Under the pieces are notes generated by a model that was not told the origin of the DNA, made no database searches, and worked only from the letters and a program-made list of their open reading frames with translations. A stretch of DNA of 36,762 nucleotides from an uncultured Bacteroidota bacterium (GTDB lineage: Bacteria; Bacteroidota; Bacteroidia; Chitinophagales; Chitinophagaceae). The stretch is from NCBI GenBank assembly GCA_903839875.1, contig CAIMDZ010000037.1, positions 1-36,762 of the forward strand, in the 5' to 3' direction. Of this stretch, positions 1 to 7,335 are shown in pieces. Within the stretch, counting starts at the first letter, position 1. Each line of letters begins with the position of its first letter. The translations under genes were made by a program, and so were the position numbers.

Positions 1-128
1 AAATGAAATCAGAAGCAGGTGCATGGCAAACTCACCGGAACAATAAGGAAGCCAAAATAAAATGGCACTTCACCTGTGAGGATGCAAGGGTGAAATTATT
101 AAAACTTTATCCGTCAATTCATGCGTGA
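1..128 (+). CDS. IS630-like transposase, C-terminal fragment cut by window edge
   Basis: The frame using codons from position 3 is open from the window edge to a TGA at 126-128. It reads as a tail with WQTHRNNKEAKIKW, then FTCEDARVKL and KLYPSI. From memory, IS630-family transposases end in this way, with a basic N/K-rich stretch, an F-T-x-x-D-A-R-x-K-L motif and a final L-Y-P. The catalytic DDE region would lie to the left of the window. The call is recognition of a short tail only. Other DDE transposases or an orphan fragment are possible. No terminal inverted repeat or TA target duplication could be fixed in 129-316. Confidence 0.5.
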   Translation, partial: MKSEAGAWQTHRNNKEAKIKWHFTCEDARVKLLKLYPSIHA

Positions 129-165
129 CATGACACTAGTCATAAATCAACAATCACCCTGCAAC

Positions 166-208
166 GTTATGCGGTCTGACCGCCACAAAGCGGTGCTGAC
201 CGCATAAC
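166..208. repeat. Nested palindrome downstream of transposase fragment
   Basis: Eleven-base arms GTTATGCGGTC (166-176) and GACCGCATAAC (198-208) match perfectly. They enclose a second small stem, ACCGC (179-183) with GCGGT (190-194). No T tract follows, so it is not a simple terminator. It may be an element end or a REP-like unit. The rest of 129-264 shows nothing recognisable. Confidence 0.6.
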
Positions 209-264
209 TACCTATATATTTTCATCGAACTCACGTTAAATTAGTAAAAGTCAGGGAGCGTACA

Positions 265-295
265 ATAAAAAGCCCCTGCAAACAGCAAGGGCTAA
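265..295 (-). terminator. Rho-independent terminator of the lipoprotein gene at 317-874
   Basis: On the minus strand AGCCCTTGC and GCAGGGGCT form a nine-base stem with one mismatch around a TGTTT loop (271-293), followed by TTTTTATT. It lies about 22 bases past the stop codon of the upstream gene. Confidence 0.75.
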
Positions 296-316
296 AAATT
301 TCTGAACCATACTCTC

Positions 317-874
317 TTACCAGTTCTTGTACTTATTGAAAACACCATGGCCGGCATTCATAACTTCCCCACGACCATTGATCCCCTGGAAGTAGAACAT
401 ACCCCTTATGTAAACAGAATCTACCTCTGTCATGTATATTTCACCAGAATTGCCTAAAGCACTCTGATACCAACTAGCAACTTTATATATACTATCGGTA
501 CTGAACCATTGAGCCAGAATATTGTATTGTTTGAATCCCATATTATACACCTGACCACCCCAAGTGTTCTTCAGCGTTAAGTACAGTGCCTGTTTACCTT
601 TAATACCACGAATATAAAAAGCTCCGGATGGTGCATCGAAGCCATAAACCGTAGAGTCAGCAACCCATGCATAAGTGCCTGAATTATCAGAGATATCGGC
701 CCGCAGTGAGTCGCCATTCATCCAGTTAAAATCAGAGGCGGATAATGGCTTCATGGGGTTAATACTGTTATTTGCCGGGTTGGTGGGACTAGCAACATAA
801 TCACCATTACTGCATGATGCTGCAATTAAGGATATACCAGTCAGTAACAGGGCGCTGTATAATATTTTCTTCAT
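317..874 (-). CDS. SPII lipoprotein of unknown function, possible DUF6252-like
   Basis: The 185-residue product starts MKKILYSALLLTG and has a lipobox ending IAASC, with Cys21 as the expected lipidated residue, so it should be anchored in the envelope. The mature part is rich in Tyr, Ser and Gly, with short alternating beta-type stretches (IYMTEVDSVYIRGMFYF near 145-165) that suggest a small beta barrel or sandwich. It resembles the DUF6252 lipoproteins I recall from Bacteroidota, but this is a weak match. It stands alone, with its own promoter (893-922) and terminator (265-295), and so is probably monocistronic. No catalytic motif is visible. Confidence 0.75.
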   Translation of the reverse strand: MKKILYSALLLTGISLIAASCSNGDYVASPTNPANNSINPMKPLSASDFNWMNGDSLRADISDNSGTYAWVADSTVYGFDAPSGAFYIRGIKGKQALYLTLKNTWGGQVYNMGFKQYNILAQWFSTDSIYKVASWYQSALGNSGEIYMTEVDSVYIRGMFYFQGINGRGEVMNAGHGVFNKYKNW

Positions 875-892
875 GTTTATCGTTTAATTTGC

Positions 893-922
893 TAAAGATA
901 CTAAGCCTAATTATAATACAAA
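893..922 (-). promoter_or_regulatory. Bacteroidota-type promoter for the 317-874 lipoprotein
   Basis: On the minus strand a TTTG -33 box (919-922) is followed after 18 bases by TATCTTTA (893-900), close to the TTTG-N19-TAnnTTTG consensus of the phylum. The ATG lies 18 bases downstream. It is the best two-box match in the window. Confidence 0.65.
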
Positions 923-979
923 AATATTATTTTCGAACAATTTTTGCACATCCTGTTTCGTGAGCAATAATTCCATCAT

Positions 980-1489
980 TTAAATATTCTCAAACCGCAC
1001 TTTAAGGCCGGCTAATGTTTTGTAGAAATCGGTTTCCTTTTTGGATGCAAGATAATGATAAAATAAAGCGTCTAACCCTGTCCAGATCATAAACCAGGCT
1101 CCGGGCTCGATAATGATACGTAGCATAACCATCAGTTGATGATTGTATTGCTTTAAAGATATCTCGGAAAAAACGTACATAAAAATTGCTCCTGAAAGCA
1201 CCAGCATAATTCCTCTTCTTAATATCCGCCGTTCCTTTTTGGCGCAAATTTCAAATCGCCCCCTGAACTGCGCTGATAAGTTTGCTATGATCTCCGGTTC
1301 AATGTCCTCTTTTCTTTGTTCCTTAGGGAGCATTAAAACAAGTGTATCAATTTTTTCCTGCTGGTTTTTTAAAGCTACTTTCAGCTCATCCAATAAATCT
1401 TCAGAAAGCCTGCGCTTATGATACTTCCTGGGATCAAAATCCGAATAAATATCATCATAGTAATCTAGCCAAAAACTAATGTCTGCCAT
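980..1489 (-). CDS. Small membrane protein of unknown function
   Basis: The 169-residue product has a charged N-terminal cytosolic half with helix-forming heptads (about residues 25-70, LLDELKVALKNQQEKIDTL). Two hydrophobic segments follow, near 92-110 (IMLVLSGAIFMYVF) and 118-145, and then a charged tail. I do not recognise the family. The start is an ATG one base after the TAA of the upstream lipoprotein gene (TAATATG), which implies translational coupling, so the two proteins probably act together. The short gap before the terminator region holds no other gene. Confidence 0.7.
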   Translation of the reverse strand: MADISFWLDYYDDIYSDFDPRKYHKRRLSEDLLDELKVALKNQQEKIDTLVLMLPKEQRKEDIEPEIIANLSAQFRGRFEICAKKERRILRRGIMLVLSGAIFMYVFSEISLKQYNHQLMVMLRIIIEPGAWFMIWTGLDALFYHYLASKKETDFYKTLAGLKVRFENI

Positions 1490-1490
1490 A

Positions 1491-2561
1491 TTACTGATAT
1501 TGAATGTAAATTGGTTTTGGGTATAGCTTCAATGCGTCATCTGGTTTCATAATGGTTTTCCAGGGAGATGTGAGAATATCGTTTTTGTAAAACAATTTGA
1601 AACCCGTGAACTGAACCGGTTCATTATAAATAGCCAGCTTGTAGGAGTTAACCTTTTTGGCAGGGAATCCCCAGCCATCCATATCCATGACTAGCTGAAC
1701 CTCTGGCCGGATGGTTATTTTTTTATAGTTGGTCACCATACCTTTTGTGAACCTGTGCACAACCAGTATTTTAGGGGGCAGATTATTTTTCCTGACAAGT
1801 TCAGCCAGATAGCCTGTTACATAATTAATATCCTCTGCATCATAGGAACCTATAACCGTACCCGGCCTGTTACCTGTTTTCATTGAGAATTCCGGGTCTA
1901 TTGCAAGATGCACGTTTGATAAAAGGAGATATTTTTCAAGCATTGGTATTTCTGCCTGTACTGTACTTTGTCCAACCTGCACATCGAGGAATACAATAGC
2001 ATTGATTTTTTTTGCAAGGTCCAGCGCTTTATCAATTTCAGTAAAAGGCATGCGCAGCCTGTATTTGTTACCCTTTCCCGGCCTGGACTGCGCTGTTACC
2101 GCTATGTAATGCAAAGCAGGAATTACAGGTGTAAGCGTATCAGCCTTTTGCCATTTCTTCACTTCATTCATCAGGTGCTGCAACATGGTATCGGGCTGCA
2201 GTTCTCCCAAAATACCCATGCCTGCGGAATAAAAATTTCCATAGTAGGCTACGATCCTGTTATTAGGAAGAAGTGCCCCTGGAAGCGGATAAGCTGTCTT
2301 AACGGGCCATCCGTGAGCAGGAGTATCTTTAACGAGCCGCAATAAAGCCTTTTTAAATAAACTGGTATCAAGAACCGGGGGAAGTGTTGGCTTAGGGATG
2401 TTTACCGGATTTGTTTTTTTTATCAGCGCAGTACTGTCTTTGACAATATTCTTTTGTCCGTTTAGGTTATTACAGCCAATCAAAAACACGCAAAAAACAT
2501 AGAATAATGTTATTTTCAGGTTACAATTTGTATCTGGCAGCATTTTTTTACTGATTTTCAT
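1491..2561 (-). CDS. SPII lipoprotein, putative TIM-barrel-like enzyme
   Basis: The product is about 356 residues from ATG 2561; a TTG four codons earlier and an ATG at 2543 are alternatives. The signal is Lys-rich, with a hydrophobic run and lipobox FLIGC. The mature part has features of a (beta/alpha)8 fold: alternating strands such as NNRIVAYYGNFYS, IVFLDVQVGQ, HLAIDPEFSM, KILVVHRF and VQLVMDMDGWG, several ending in acidic residues, as in glycoside-hydrolase-like barrels. Catalysis is not shown and I do not assign a substrate. It is followed immediately by the membrane protein at 980-1489, so the pair is probably an envelope unit. Confidence 0.7.
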   Translation of the reverse strand: MKISKKMLPDTNCNLKITLFYVFCVFLIGCNNLNGQKNIVKDSTALIKKTNPVNIPKPTLPPVLDTSLFKKALLRLVKDTPAHGWPVKTAYPLPGALLPNNRIVAYYGNFYSAGMGILGELQPDTMLQHLMNEVKKWQKADTLTPVIPALHYIAVTAQSRPGKGNKYRLRMPFTEIDKALDLAKKINAIVFLDVQVGQSTVQAEIPMLEKYLLLSNVHLAIDPEFSMKTGNRPGTVIGSYDAEDINYVTGYLAELVRKNNLPPKILVVHRFTKGMVTNYKKITIRPEVQLVMDMDGWGFPAKKVNSYKLAIYNEPVQFTGFKLFYKNDILTSPWKTIMKPDDALKLYPKPIYIQYQ

Positions 2562-2664
2562 TTTTTTAGTCAAAATATTTTTCTTAATTTCAGCTTAAAT
2601 TCGATCAACTTTATTTAGTTAACCTGCTTCAATTGCAGGCAATACTAATTTGCACCACAAATAT

Positions 2665-2892
2665 ATGCGCAAACTGTATCACATAAAGGATTTTATTGAG
2701 TGGCAGGCATTTGGTGTATGCGCTGCGATTGGCGACCGTATAGGCGTTGCTACTTCCCGCATCCGTCTATGGTTTATTTATATTTCTTTTCTCACGCTGG
2801 GTTCACCGGTTATCGTGTATATGATATTGGCTTTCTGGATGAATATTAAGCGGTACATCCTGTTACGCAGAAGAAATCCGGTGAGGTGGTAA
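2665..2892 (+). CDS. PspC-domain small membrane protein
   Basis: The product has 75 residues from the ATG at 2665; a TTG at 2650 would add five codons that look like leader. It has the PspC layout: a short cytosolic stretch with GVCAAIGDRIGVATSRIRL, then a hydrophobic segment (LWFIYISFLTLGSPVIVYMI) and a basic tail. PspC-domain proteins take part in membrane-stress responses in other bacteria. Here no pspA or pspB homologue is next to it, so its partner is unknown. It is transcribed away from the lipoprotein gene on the other strand. Confidence 0.75.
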   Translation: MRKLYHIKDFIEWQAFGVCAAIGDRIGVATSRIRLWFIYISFLTLGSPVIVYMILAFWMNIKRYILLRRRNPVRW

Positions 2893-2923
2893 TCATTTTC
2901 TAACCTTTTTATTGACGATTTCC

Positions 2924-3059
2924 GGCAATGTCATTGATTTAAGGATTTTGGTATTTCCCATACCACATTCAACCCTTTCTGGGTTGGCCCGTGTTATTGT
3001 TTCACCGGCGGCTATTCACATTGAAGCCCTTCAGGCTTCGTTAAGTCAATGACATTGCC
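2924..3059. repeat. 136-bp palindromic element with 19-base terminal inverted repeats (MITE-like)
   Basis: This element fills much of the gene-free stretch 2893-3244. The outer arms 2924-2942 and 3041-3059 start GGCAATGTCATTGA and end TCAATGACATTGCC: 14 bases pair perfectly, with 17-18 of 19 pairing overall. Inside are smaller hairpins, including GAAGCC-CTTCA-GGCTTC near 3023-3039 and AACCC/GGGTT near 2970-2986. There is no ORF. From memory, sequences with this AATGTCATTGA edge recur between genes in related genomes; a copy count was not possible here. Confidence 0.75.
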
Positions 3060-3189
3060 ATTTCCGGATTTTCTTTTATTTTTTTCTGGCCGTTTCCTTT
3101 TGCAGAATGCTAATTTTATTAACTATGAATTATTATGTTTTTAAAAATGAGGTTGGGTGCAATAAAAATTTGACTAATAATGATATAAG

Positions 3190-3222
3190 TTGACGAAAAG
3201 TTTTTAAAAATTGTTATCTTGC
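3190..3222 (+). promoter_or_regulatory. Possible promoter of the PQQ-propeller lipoprotein gene
   Basis: TTG (3190-3192) and TATCTTGC (3215-3222) resemble the -33 and -7 boxes, with a 22-base spacer that is slightly long. The ATG is 22 bases further on. The surrounding 3060-3189 is AT-rich and without other features. Confidence 0.4.
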
Positions 3223-3244
3223 ATCTTAGAAAATAGTCCATACT

Positions 3245-4501
3245 ATGTCAAATTTCCGGAGAAATATTTTATTAACACTAACCGCTGCTTCCTTAATTTT
3301 CGCAGGATGCCGAAGGAACTTTAGTCATGATAACCCGATTCCGGATTCATATTATCCTTCCATAGTATTGAGTAGCGATAACAGGGTTGTTTATGCAATT
3401 GATCCCGGAACAGGGAAGAAAAACTGGGAATATAGCCTGCCCGTCAGCATAGTACCCACTCCGGTTGAATTTGCTCCATCCCCCCTGATTTATAATGACA
3501 GGGTGTATATGGCATCTGTAAATTCAGATACGATCTACAAATTAAATGCTAAAACCGGTGCACTGGTAGCAAAGCTTGTTACAAACCCATACTTTAACTT
3601 TACCATGCAGTCAACCCCTATTGCTGATGGAAATTTGCTATACCTCGCCACTACAAACGGGACAATTTACGCAATAGATACCGGCACAGGAGCGGTAAAA
3701 TGGCAGTTTTCAAGCCCCACCGACCTCACACCGTACATTGCATCGCCTGTCATTTATAAGAAGAATATTTTTGTTGCAAGCACTGGTGGACACGTGTATT
3801 GTATAGACAAAGTAAATGGCCCTGATGCAATCACCGGGTATCCAATATGGGATTACCCCGGATGGGGCCTGACAGATACAGCTTCATTTATTTCTTCACC
3901 AGCTATCAGTTACCCTTATCTGTATGTGGGAAGCGCCATTGACAGCAATATGTATTGTATGTATGTGGACCCCTGGCCAGACCCGGTAACACCGGTAGTT
4001 CCAACGAGCGGTATTCTCCATTGGAAATATAAGACACTTGGAAATATTAAAAGTTCACCTTCCGCTTATGCCGGGATTTGCATTTTCGGCAGCAACGATT
4101 TTAATGTTTATGCAGTAGATAGTCAACTGGGTATATTAAGATGGAATCATCCTTTCAGAACTAACAGCCAAATCAATTCGACTCCATTTGTTAATAATGG
4201 GATAATTTATATTGGCAGTTATGACTATAACCTGTATGCAATTAATATTATTGATGGCAGCAAAAAATGGAACTTTGCAACCAAGGGGCTTATCAAATCA
4301 AGCCCGCTGCCATACAAAGGGAATATTTATGTAGGCAGCTATGATGGTAGTATGTATGTAGTGGATTCTGCCTTTGGTGTTCAAAAATGGTACTTTAAAA
4401 TTAACGGGAATATCCAATGTTCTCCTGCCATTGACGACTACTCCGGCATTCAAATCAACAGTGGCATCAGCGGATACAATACCGGCGGAAATAACAATTA
4501 A
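3245..4501 (+). CDS. PQQ-like beta-propeller lipoprotein
   Basis: The 418-residue product has an SPII signal ending IFAGC (Cys22) and then repeated blades of the PQQ/quinoprotein type. Each has the pattern Y-A-I/V-D-x-x-x-G-x-x-x-W, for example YAIDPGTGKKNWEY, YAIDTGTGAVKWQF, YAVDSQLGILRW, YAINIIDGSKKWNF and YVVDSAFGVQKWYF. About seven blades can be counted. The domain is shared by BamB and by PQQ dehydrogenases, but the cofactor-binding and active-site residues of the dehydrogenases are not evident, so a scaffold or binding role is likelier than an enzyme. BamB is a cautious alternative; there is no bam context. The gene ends before a strong terminator and is probably transcribed alone. Confidence 0.85.
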   Translation: MSNFRRNILLTLTAASLIFAGCRRNFSHDNPIPDSYYPSIVLSSDNRVVYAIDPGTGKKNWEYSLPVSIVPTPVEFAPSPLIYNDRVYMASVNSDTIYKLNAKTGALVAKLVTNPYFNFTMQSTPIADGNLLYLATTNGTIYAIDTGTGAVKWQFSSPTDLTPYIASPVIYKKNIFVASTGGHVYCIDKVNGPDAITGYPIWDYPGWGLTDTASFISSPAISYPYLYVGSAIDSNMYCMYVDPWPDPVTPVVPTSGILHWKYKTLGNIKSSPSAYAGICIFGSNDFNVYAVDSQLGILRWNHPFRTNSQINSTPFVNNGIIYIGSYDYNLYAINIIDGSKKWNFATKGLIKSSPLPYKGNIYVGSYDGSMYVVDSAFGVQKWYFKINGNIQCSPAIDDYSGIQINSGISGYNTGGNNN

Positions 4502-4523
4502 TTTCACTACCTCAATCTTTATC

Positions 4524-4557
4524 AGCCTTTGTTTGAAAAAGCAAAGGCTTTTTTTAT
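4524..4557 (+). terminator. Rho-independent terminator after the PQQ-propeller gene
   Basis: AGCCTTTG (4524-4531) and CAAAGGCT (4542-4549) form a perfect eight-base stem with a ten-base loop, followed by a run of T. It lies 23 bases past the stop, between convergent genes. Confidence 0.85.
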
Positions 4558-4580
4558 ACCAGATCATTCTTTTGCGAACA

Positions 4581-4730
4581 TCAGTGGTGTTTGAAATACT
4601 GTATTTCCCGCTCATGTTGTTTTGCTTCCGCAATCGAATCGAAAGTGCCGAGGTTCCGTCGTTTGTTTGTTTTAGGGTTTACACTCCGGGAGTATATCCT
4701 GAATTTACCTGATTTTAATTTCCGTATCAT
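4581..4730 (-). CDS. Conserved 49-residue basic protein of unknown function
   Basis: The likely start is the internal ATG at 4730, giving MIRKLKSGKFRIYSR, then NPKTNKRRNLGTFDS and a helical tail AEAKQHEREIQYFK. An in-frame start at 4775 would add 15 hydrophobic residues that look unrelated. I recall near-identical short proteins in many bacteria, so this is probably a real gene. The KxGKxRxYSR and RRNLGTF pattern resembles the Arm-type DNA-binding strands at the N terminus of tyrosine recombinases, so nucleic-acid binding is a fair guess, not a demonstration. A possible promoter (TTTG 4761-4764, TAAATTTT 4736-4743) sits just upstream. Confidence 0.7.
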   Translation of the reverse strand: MIRKLKSGKFRIYSRSVNPKTNKRRNLGTFDSIAEAKQHEREIQYFKHH

Positions 4731-4826
4731 AAAATAAAATTTAGTCTGTTTCAGAATATTCAAAAGATGTGCCATTAAATGCAGGCCTGGTATAATTTTT
4801 TTGTAACTTTCTGAAAAATCAGCACT

Positions 4827-5339
4827 ATGCGTTACTTCTATGTTCTGTTTACTTCTATAATTATATTTGTTATGGCATCATTTACTCCCAAACCAAAGCT
4901 GACGATAACAAGCAGCAGTTTTTCCGAAAATGGTATGATACCTGCTCAGTATTCCTGTGAAGGTGTACAGGCAAGCCCCCCCTTGCATATTACCAATATA
5001 CCCGCCGGCACTCAATACCTGGCGCTTATTTTGCACGACCCTGACGCACCAAGAGAGGGCGGTTTTACCCACTGGGTAGTATGGAATATTGACAAAGCCG
5101 GTGTTATAGCCGAAAACTTTAAGGGTGCTGAACAAGGTTTAAATGGTGCTGATAAGCGGGGTTACATCGGTATGTGTCCACCATCAGGCACCCACCATTA
5201 CCATTTTATGGTGTACGCGCTGGATAGCAAACTAAACCTTGATAAAAATACCAATAAAGCCGCTCTTGAGAAAGCGATGGAGGGTCATATACTTGCAGAA
5301 GGAGATCTAGTAGGGTTGTATAAAAAGGCGGGTAAATAA
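4827..5339 (+). CDS. YbhB/YbcL family PEBP (Raf kinase inhibitor-like) protein
   Basis: The 170-residue product carries an N-terminal hydrophobic signal (MRYFYVLFTSIIIFVMASF) and then the PEBP fold. Visible conserved parts are YSCEGVQASPPL, LILHDPDAP (the DPDxP motif), THWVVWNI and PPSGTHHYHFMVYALD, all lining the anion-binding pocket of the family. Bacterial members bind small anionic ligands, but their physiological roles are mostly unknown. The signal suggests export to the periplasm. The length is typical for the family. The gene stands alone and is followed by a 16-bp-stem terminator. Confidence 0.9.
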   Translation: MRYFYVLFTSIIIFVMASFTPKPKLTITSSSFSENGMIPAQYSCEGVQASPPLHITNIPAGTQYLALILHDPDAPREGGFTHWVVWNIDKAGVIAENFKGAEQGLNGADKRGYIGMCPPSGTHHYHFMVYALDSKLNLDKNTNKAALEKAMEGHILAEGDLVGLYKKAGK

Positions 5340-5377
5340 TATATATACTTCACGCGGCATAGATCTGTGCAAAAGAG

Positions 5378-5398
5378 TTTCACGCAAAGGCGCAAAGG
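5378..5398. repeat. Short CGCAAAGG direct repeat
   Basis: The stretch holds two copies of CGCAAAGG in tandem, starting TTTCACGCAAAGG. From memory this wording recurs between genes in many Bacteroidota and other genomes. Its function is unknown. Confidence 0.5.
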
Positions 5399-5465
5399 TA
5401 CGAGTAATAATTTTTTGGTAATAAACGCTTTATGAGATTGCTTTTATAAAACAATAACATCATCT

Positions 5466-5510
5466 ATACCGTATAATAAATGAAATAATTTATTATACGG
5501 TATTTCTTTT
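5466..5510 (+). terminator. Long AT-rich terminator hairpin after the PEBP gene
   Basis: Sixteen-base arms 5466-5481 and 5488-5503 pair perfectly around a GAAATA loop and are followed by TTTCTTTTT. It lies 127 bases after the stop, which is far for a terminator. Confidence 0.65.
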
Positions 5511-5593
5511 TATATTTCATCAAAGCCTGATGCATTTACTTCCTAATCACATTTTCAAATTAAGTACCTTTATTACGGAATTGAGAAGTAATA

Positions 5594-6928
5594 ATGCTGT
5601 ATGCTATTGTAGATATTGAAACAACCGGGAGTTTTGCTGCAGCGAATGGCATTACAGAAATCGGGATAGTAATACACGATGGTATTAAAGTGCTTAATTT
5701 TTATGAAAGCCTCGTAAATCCGCTTACTCCTATACCCTACTTTATTCAGCGTCTTACCGGCATTGATAACAATATGGTTGCCAAAGCGCCCGCCTTCGGA
5801 GAAATCGCCGGGCAGGTGTTTGAACTCTTACAGGACAAGGTATTTGTTGCGCATAATGTAAATTTCGACTACTCATTTGTAAAGCACCATCTGAAGAATG
5901 CAGGTTTCGAACTGGAATCCAAAAAGTTATGTACTGTGCGGCTTGCACGTAAAGTACTGCCGGGGCTAAATGGCTACAGCCTTGGTAAACTTACTCAAAG
6001 GCTGGGTATTAATCACGGCAAACACCACCGGGCAGGTGGCGATGCCCTTGCCACTGCCGACCTGCTTGCAATAATACTTGAGAAGGATGTCAGCGGTGTA
6101 GTAAGCGGTATGCTTAAGGGCAGAAACAGTGAACAGTACCTGCCGCCGCACTTACCAATAGATGAACTGGAACAACTGCCTCCTACCGCAGGTGTTTACT
6201 ATTTTTATAACGCCGCAGGAAAAACTATTTACATCGGAAAAGCAAAGAATATACGGAAAAGAGTAAAAAGTCATTTTTCAAATAATAAAACAAATAAACA
6301 GAAACAGGATTTCTTAAAAGAAACACACCACATCAGCTACAAGGAATGTGCAACCGAACTGATGGCGCATATTCTGGAAAGCGCTGAAATAAGACGATTA
6401 TGGCCCATACATAACCGCAGCCAAAAGGGATTCCTGCCGCAGTTTGGCCTCTTCACTTACGAAGATATGCAGGGTTATAAACGGTTTGCCGTTGAGAAAA
6501 TACGGCAAAGTTTTCAACCTATTTATACTTTCAATACCATCACTGAAGGCCATTTAAGATTGAGATCGCTCATATCAGAATTTGGTCTCTGCACAAGGCT
6601 ATGCAATATTGGTACGGATTGTGATTGTCCACATCACGCTGAGCCGGATGAGTATAACAAAAAGGTAGGCGAAGCAATAGAATGGTTGCGTAAACAATTA
6701 CCCACCTTCGCTCTTATTGACAAAGGCATTGACGATAATGAACATAGCTGCATACTGGTGAAGGAAGGAAACCTATATGGAATGGGCTATATTACTGATA
6801 AGAAACTGCAGTTGATAAATGTGGAAACCATAGTAAAAAATATGGAGCCGATGCAGGATAACGACTACATCCGCAATCTTGTATTCCGGCATGCAACAGA
6901 GTACCCGGAGAAGTGTGTGTTGTTTTGA
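5594..6928 (+). CDS. DnaQ-like exonuclease fused to a GIY-YIG (UvrC-type) nuclease
   Basis: The 444-residue product has two nuclease domains. Residues 1-165 form a DEDDh 3'-5' exonuclease with DIETTG (D7, E9), HNVNFD (D92) and HHRAGGDA (H145, D150). Residues 196-275 form a GIY-YIG domain with GVYYFYNAAGKTIYIGKAKN and the catalytic glutamate in AHILESAEI (E262). The rest has a Cys cluster (C333, C337, C343, C345 and then HH) that could hold a metal. The architecture is known in bacteria as an epsilon-like/UvrC-like fusion linked to nucleotide excision or DNA repair. It lacks the UvrB-binding and RNase H parts of full UvrC. The gene is monocistronic. Confidence 0.9.
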   Translation: MLYAIVDIETTGSFAAANGITEIGIVIHDGIKVLNFYESLVNPLTPIPYFIQRLTGIDNNMVAKAPAFGEIAGQVFELLQDKVFVAHNVNFDYSFVKHHLKNAGFELESKKLCTVRLARKVLPGLNGYSLGKLTQRLGINHGKHHRAGGDALATADLLAIILEKDVSGVVSGMLKGRNSEQYLPPHLPIDELEQLPPTAGVYYFYNAAGKTIYIGKAKNIRKRVKSHFSNNKTNKQKQDFLKETHHISYKECATELMAHILESAEIRRLWPIHNRSQKGFLPQFGLFTYEDMQGYKRFAVEKIRQSFQPIYTFNTITEGHLRLRSLISEFGLCTRLCNIGTDCDCPHHAEPDEYNKKVGEAIEWLRKQLPTFALIDKGIDDNEHSCILVKEGNLYGMGYITDKKLQLINVETIVKNMEPMQDNDYIRNLVFRHATEYPEKCVLF

Positions 6929-7024
6929 AAGAAGTGATATATTAATTTCTCCTTTTTGCAAAAATGAAATAAAGGAATATCCGTATGACTTTTTATCTTT
7001 ATAATTCTTAATTATGATTGTATT

Positions 7025-7236
7025 ATGCAGCAATTAACTATTAACATCCCTGATAATAAAATTGATTTTTTATGGATCTCGCTAAGAATCTTGGCTTTAC
7101 CGTTGAAAAAAGAGAAAAAAATGTGTTGAACAAAGAGCAAATTGAGCTTGTTAATGAAGCGCGTAAACAAATAAAGGAAAATCCGGACAGTTTTTTGGAT
7201 TGGGATGAAGCACGCAAAAACCTCAAAACAGAGTAA
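7025..7236 (+). pseudogene. Orphan antitoxin-like (addiction-module) gene, broken by a -1 frameshift
   Basis: From ATG 7025 the frame reads MQQLTINIPDNKIDF and then runs into a stop (TGA) after 33 residues. Shifting back one base at the six-T run 7066-7071 continues as FMDLAKNLGFTVEKR and ends at TAA 7236 with NPDSFLDWDEARKNLK, giving a 70-residue protein. Both halves fit one antitoxin-type family: an N-terminal QLTINIP strand, then FFM-LxKNLGF, then a W-D-E-A-R-K tail. The 0-frame codons are GAT TTT TTA, so the site has the form T TTT TTA. No RelE/ParE toxin follows. It could be decay, a homopolymer read error, or programmed frameshifting. Confidence 0.65.
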
Positions 7237-7335
7237 AATATTAAAACATTTACATTCTTCGCATTTTCAACACATACCAGAATCCGTTGTATTTAAAAGT
7301 CTCTAACTTCGGATAATAATCCTTGAACATAAAAT

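Noticed and set aside
2650-2664. TTG start for the PspC-domain gene
   Set aside because: The ATG at 2665 gives the usual length and the extra codons look non-coding.
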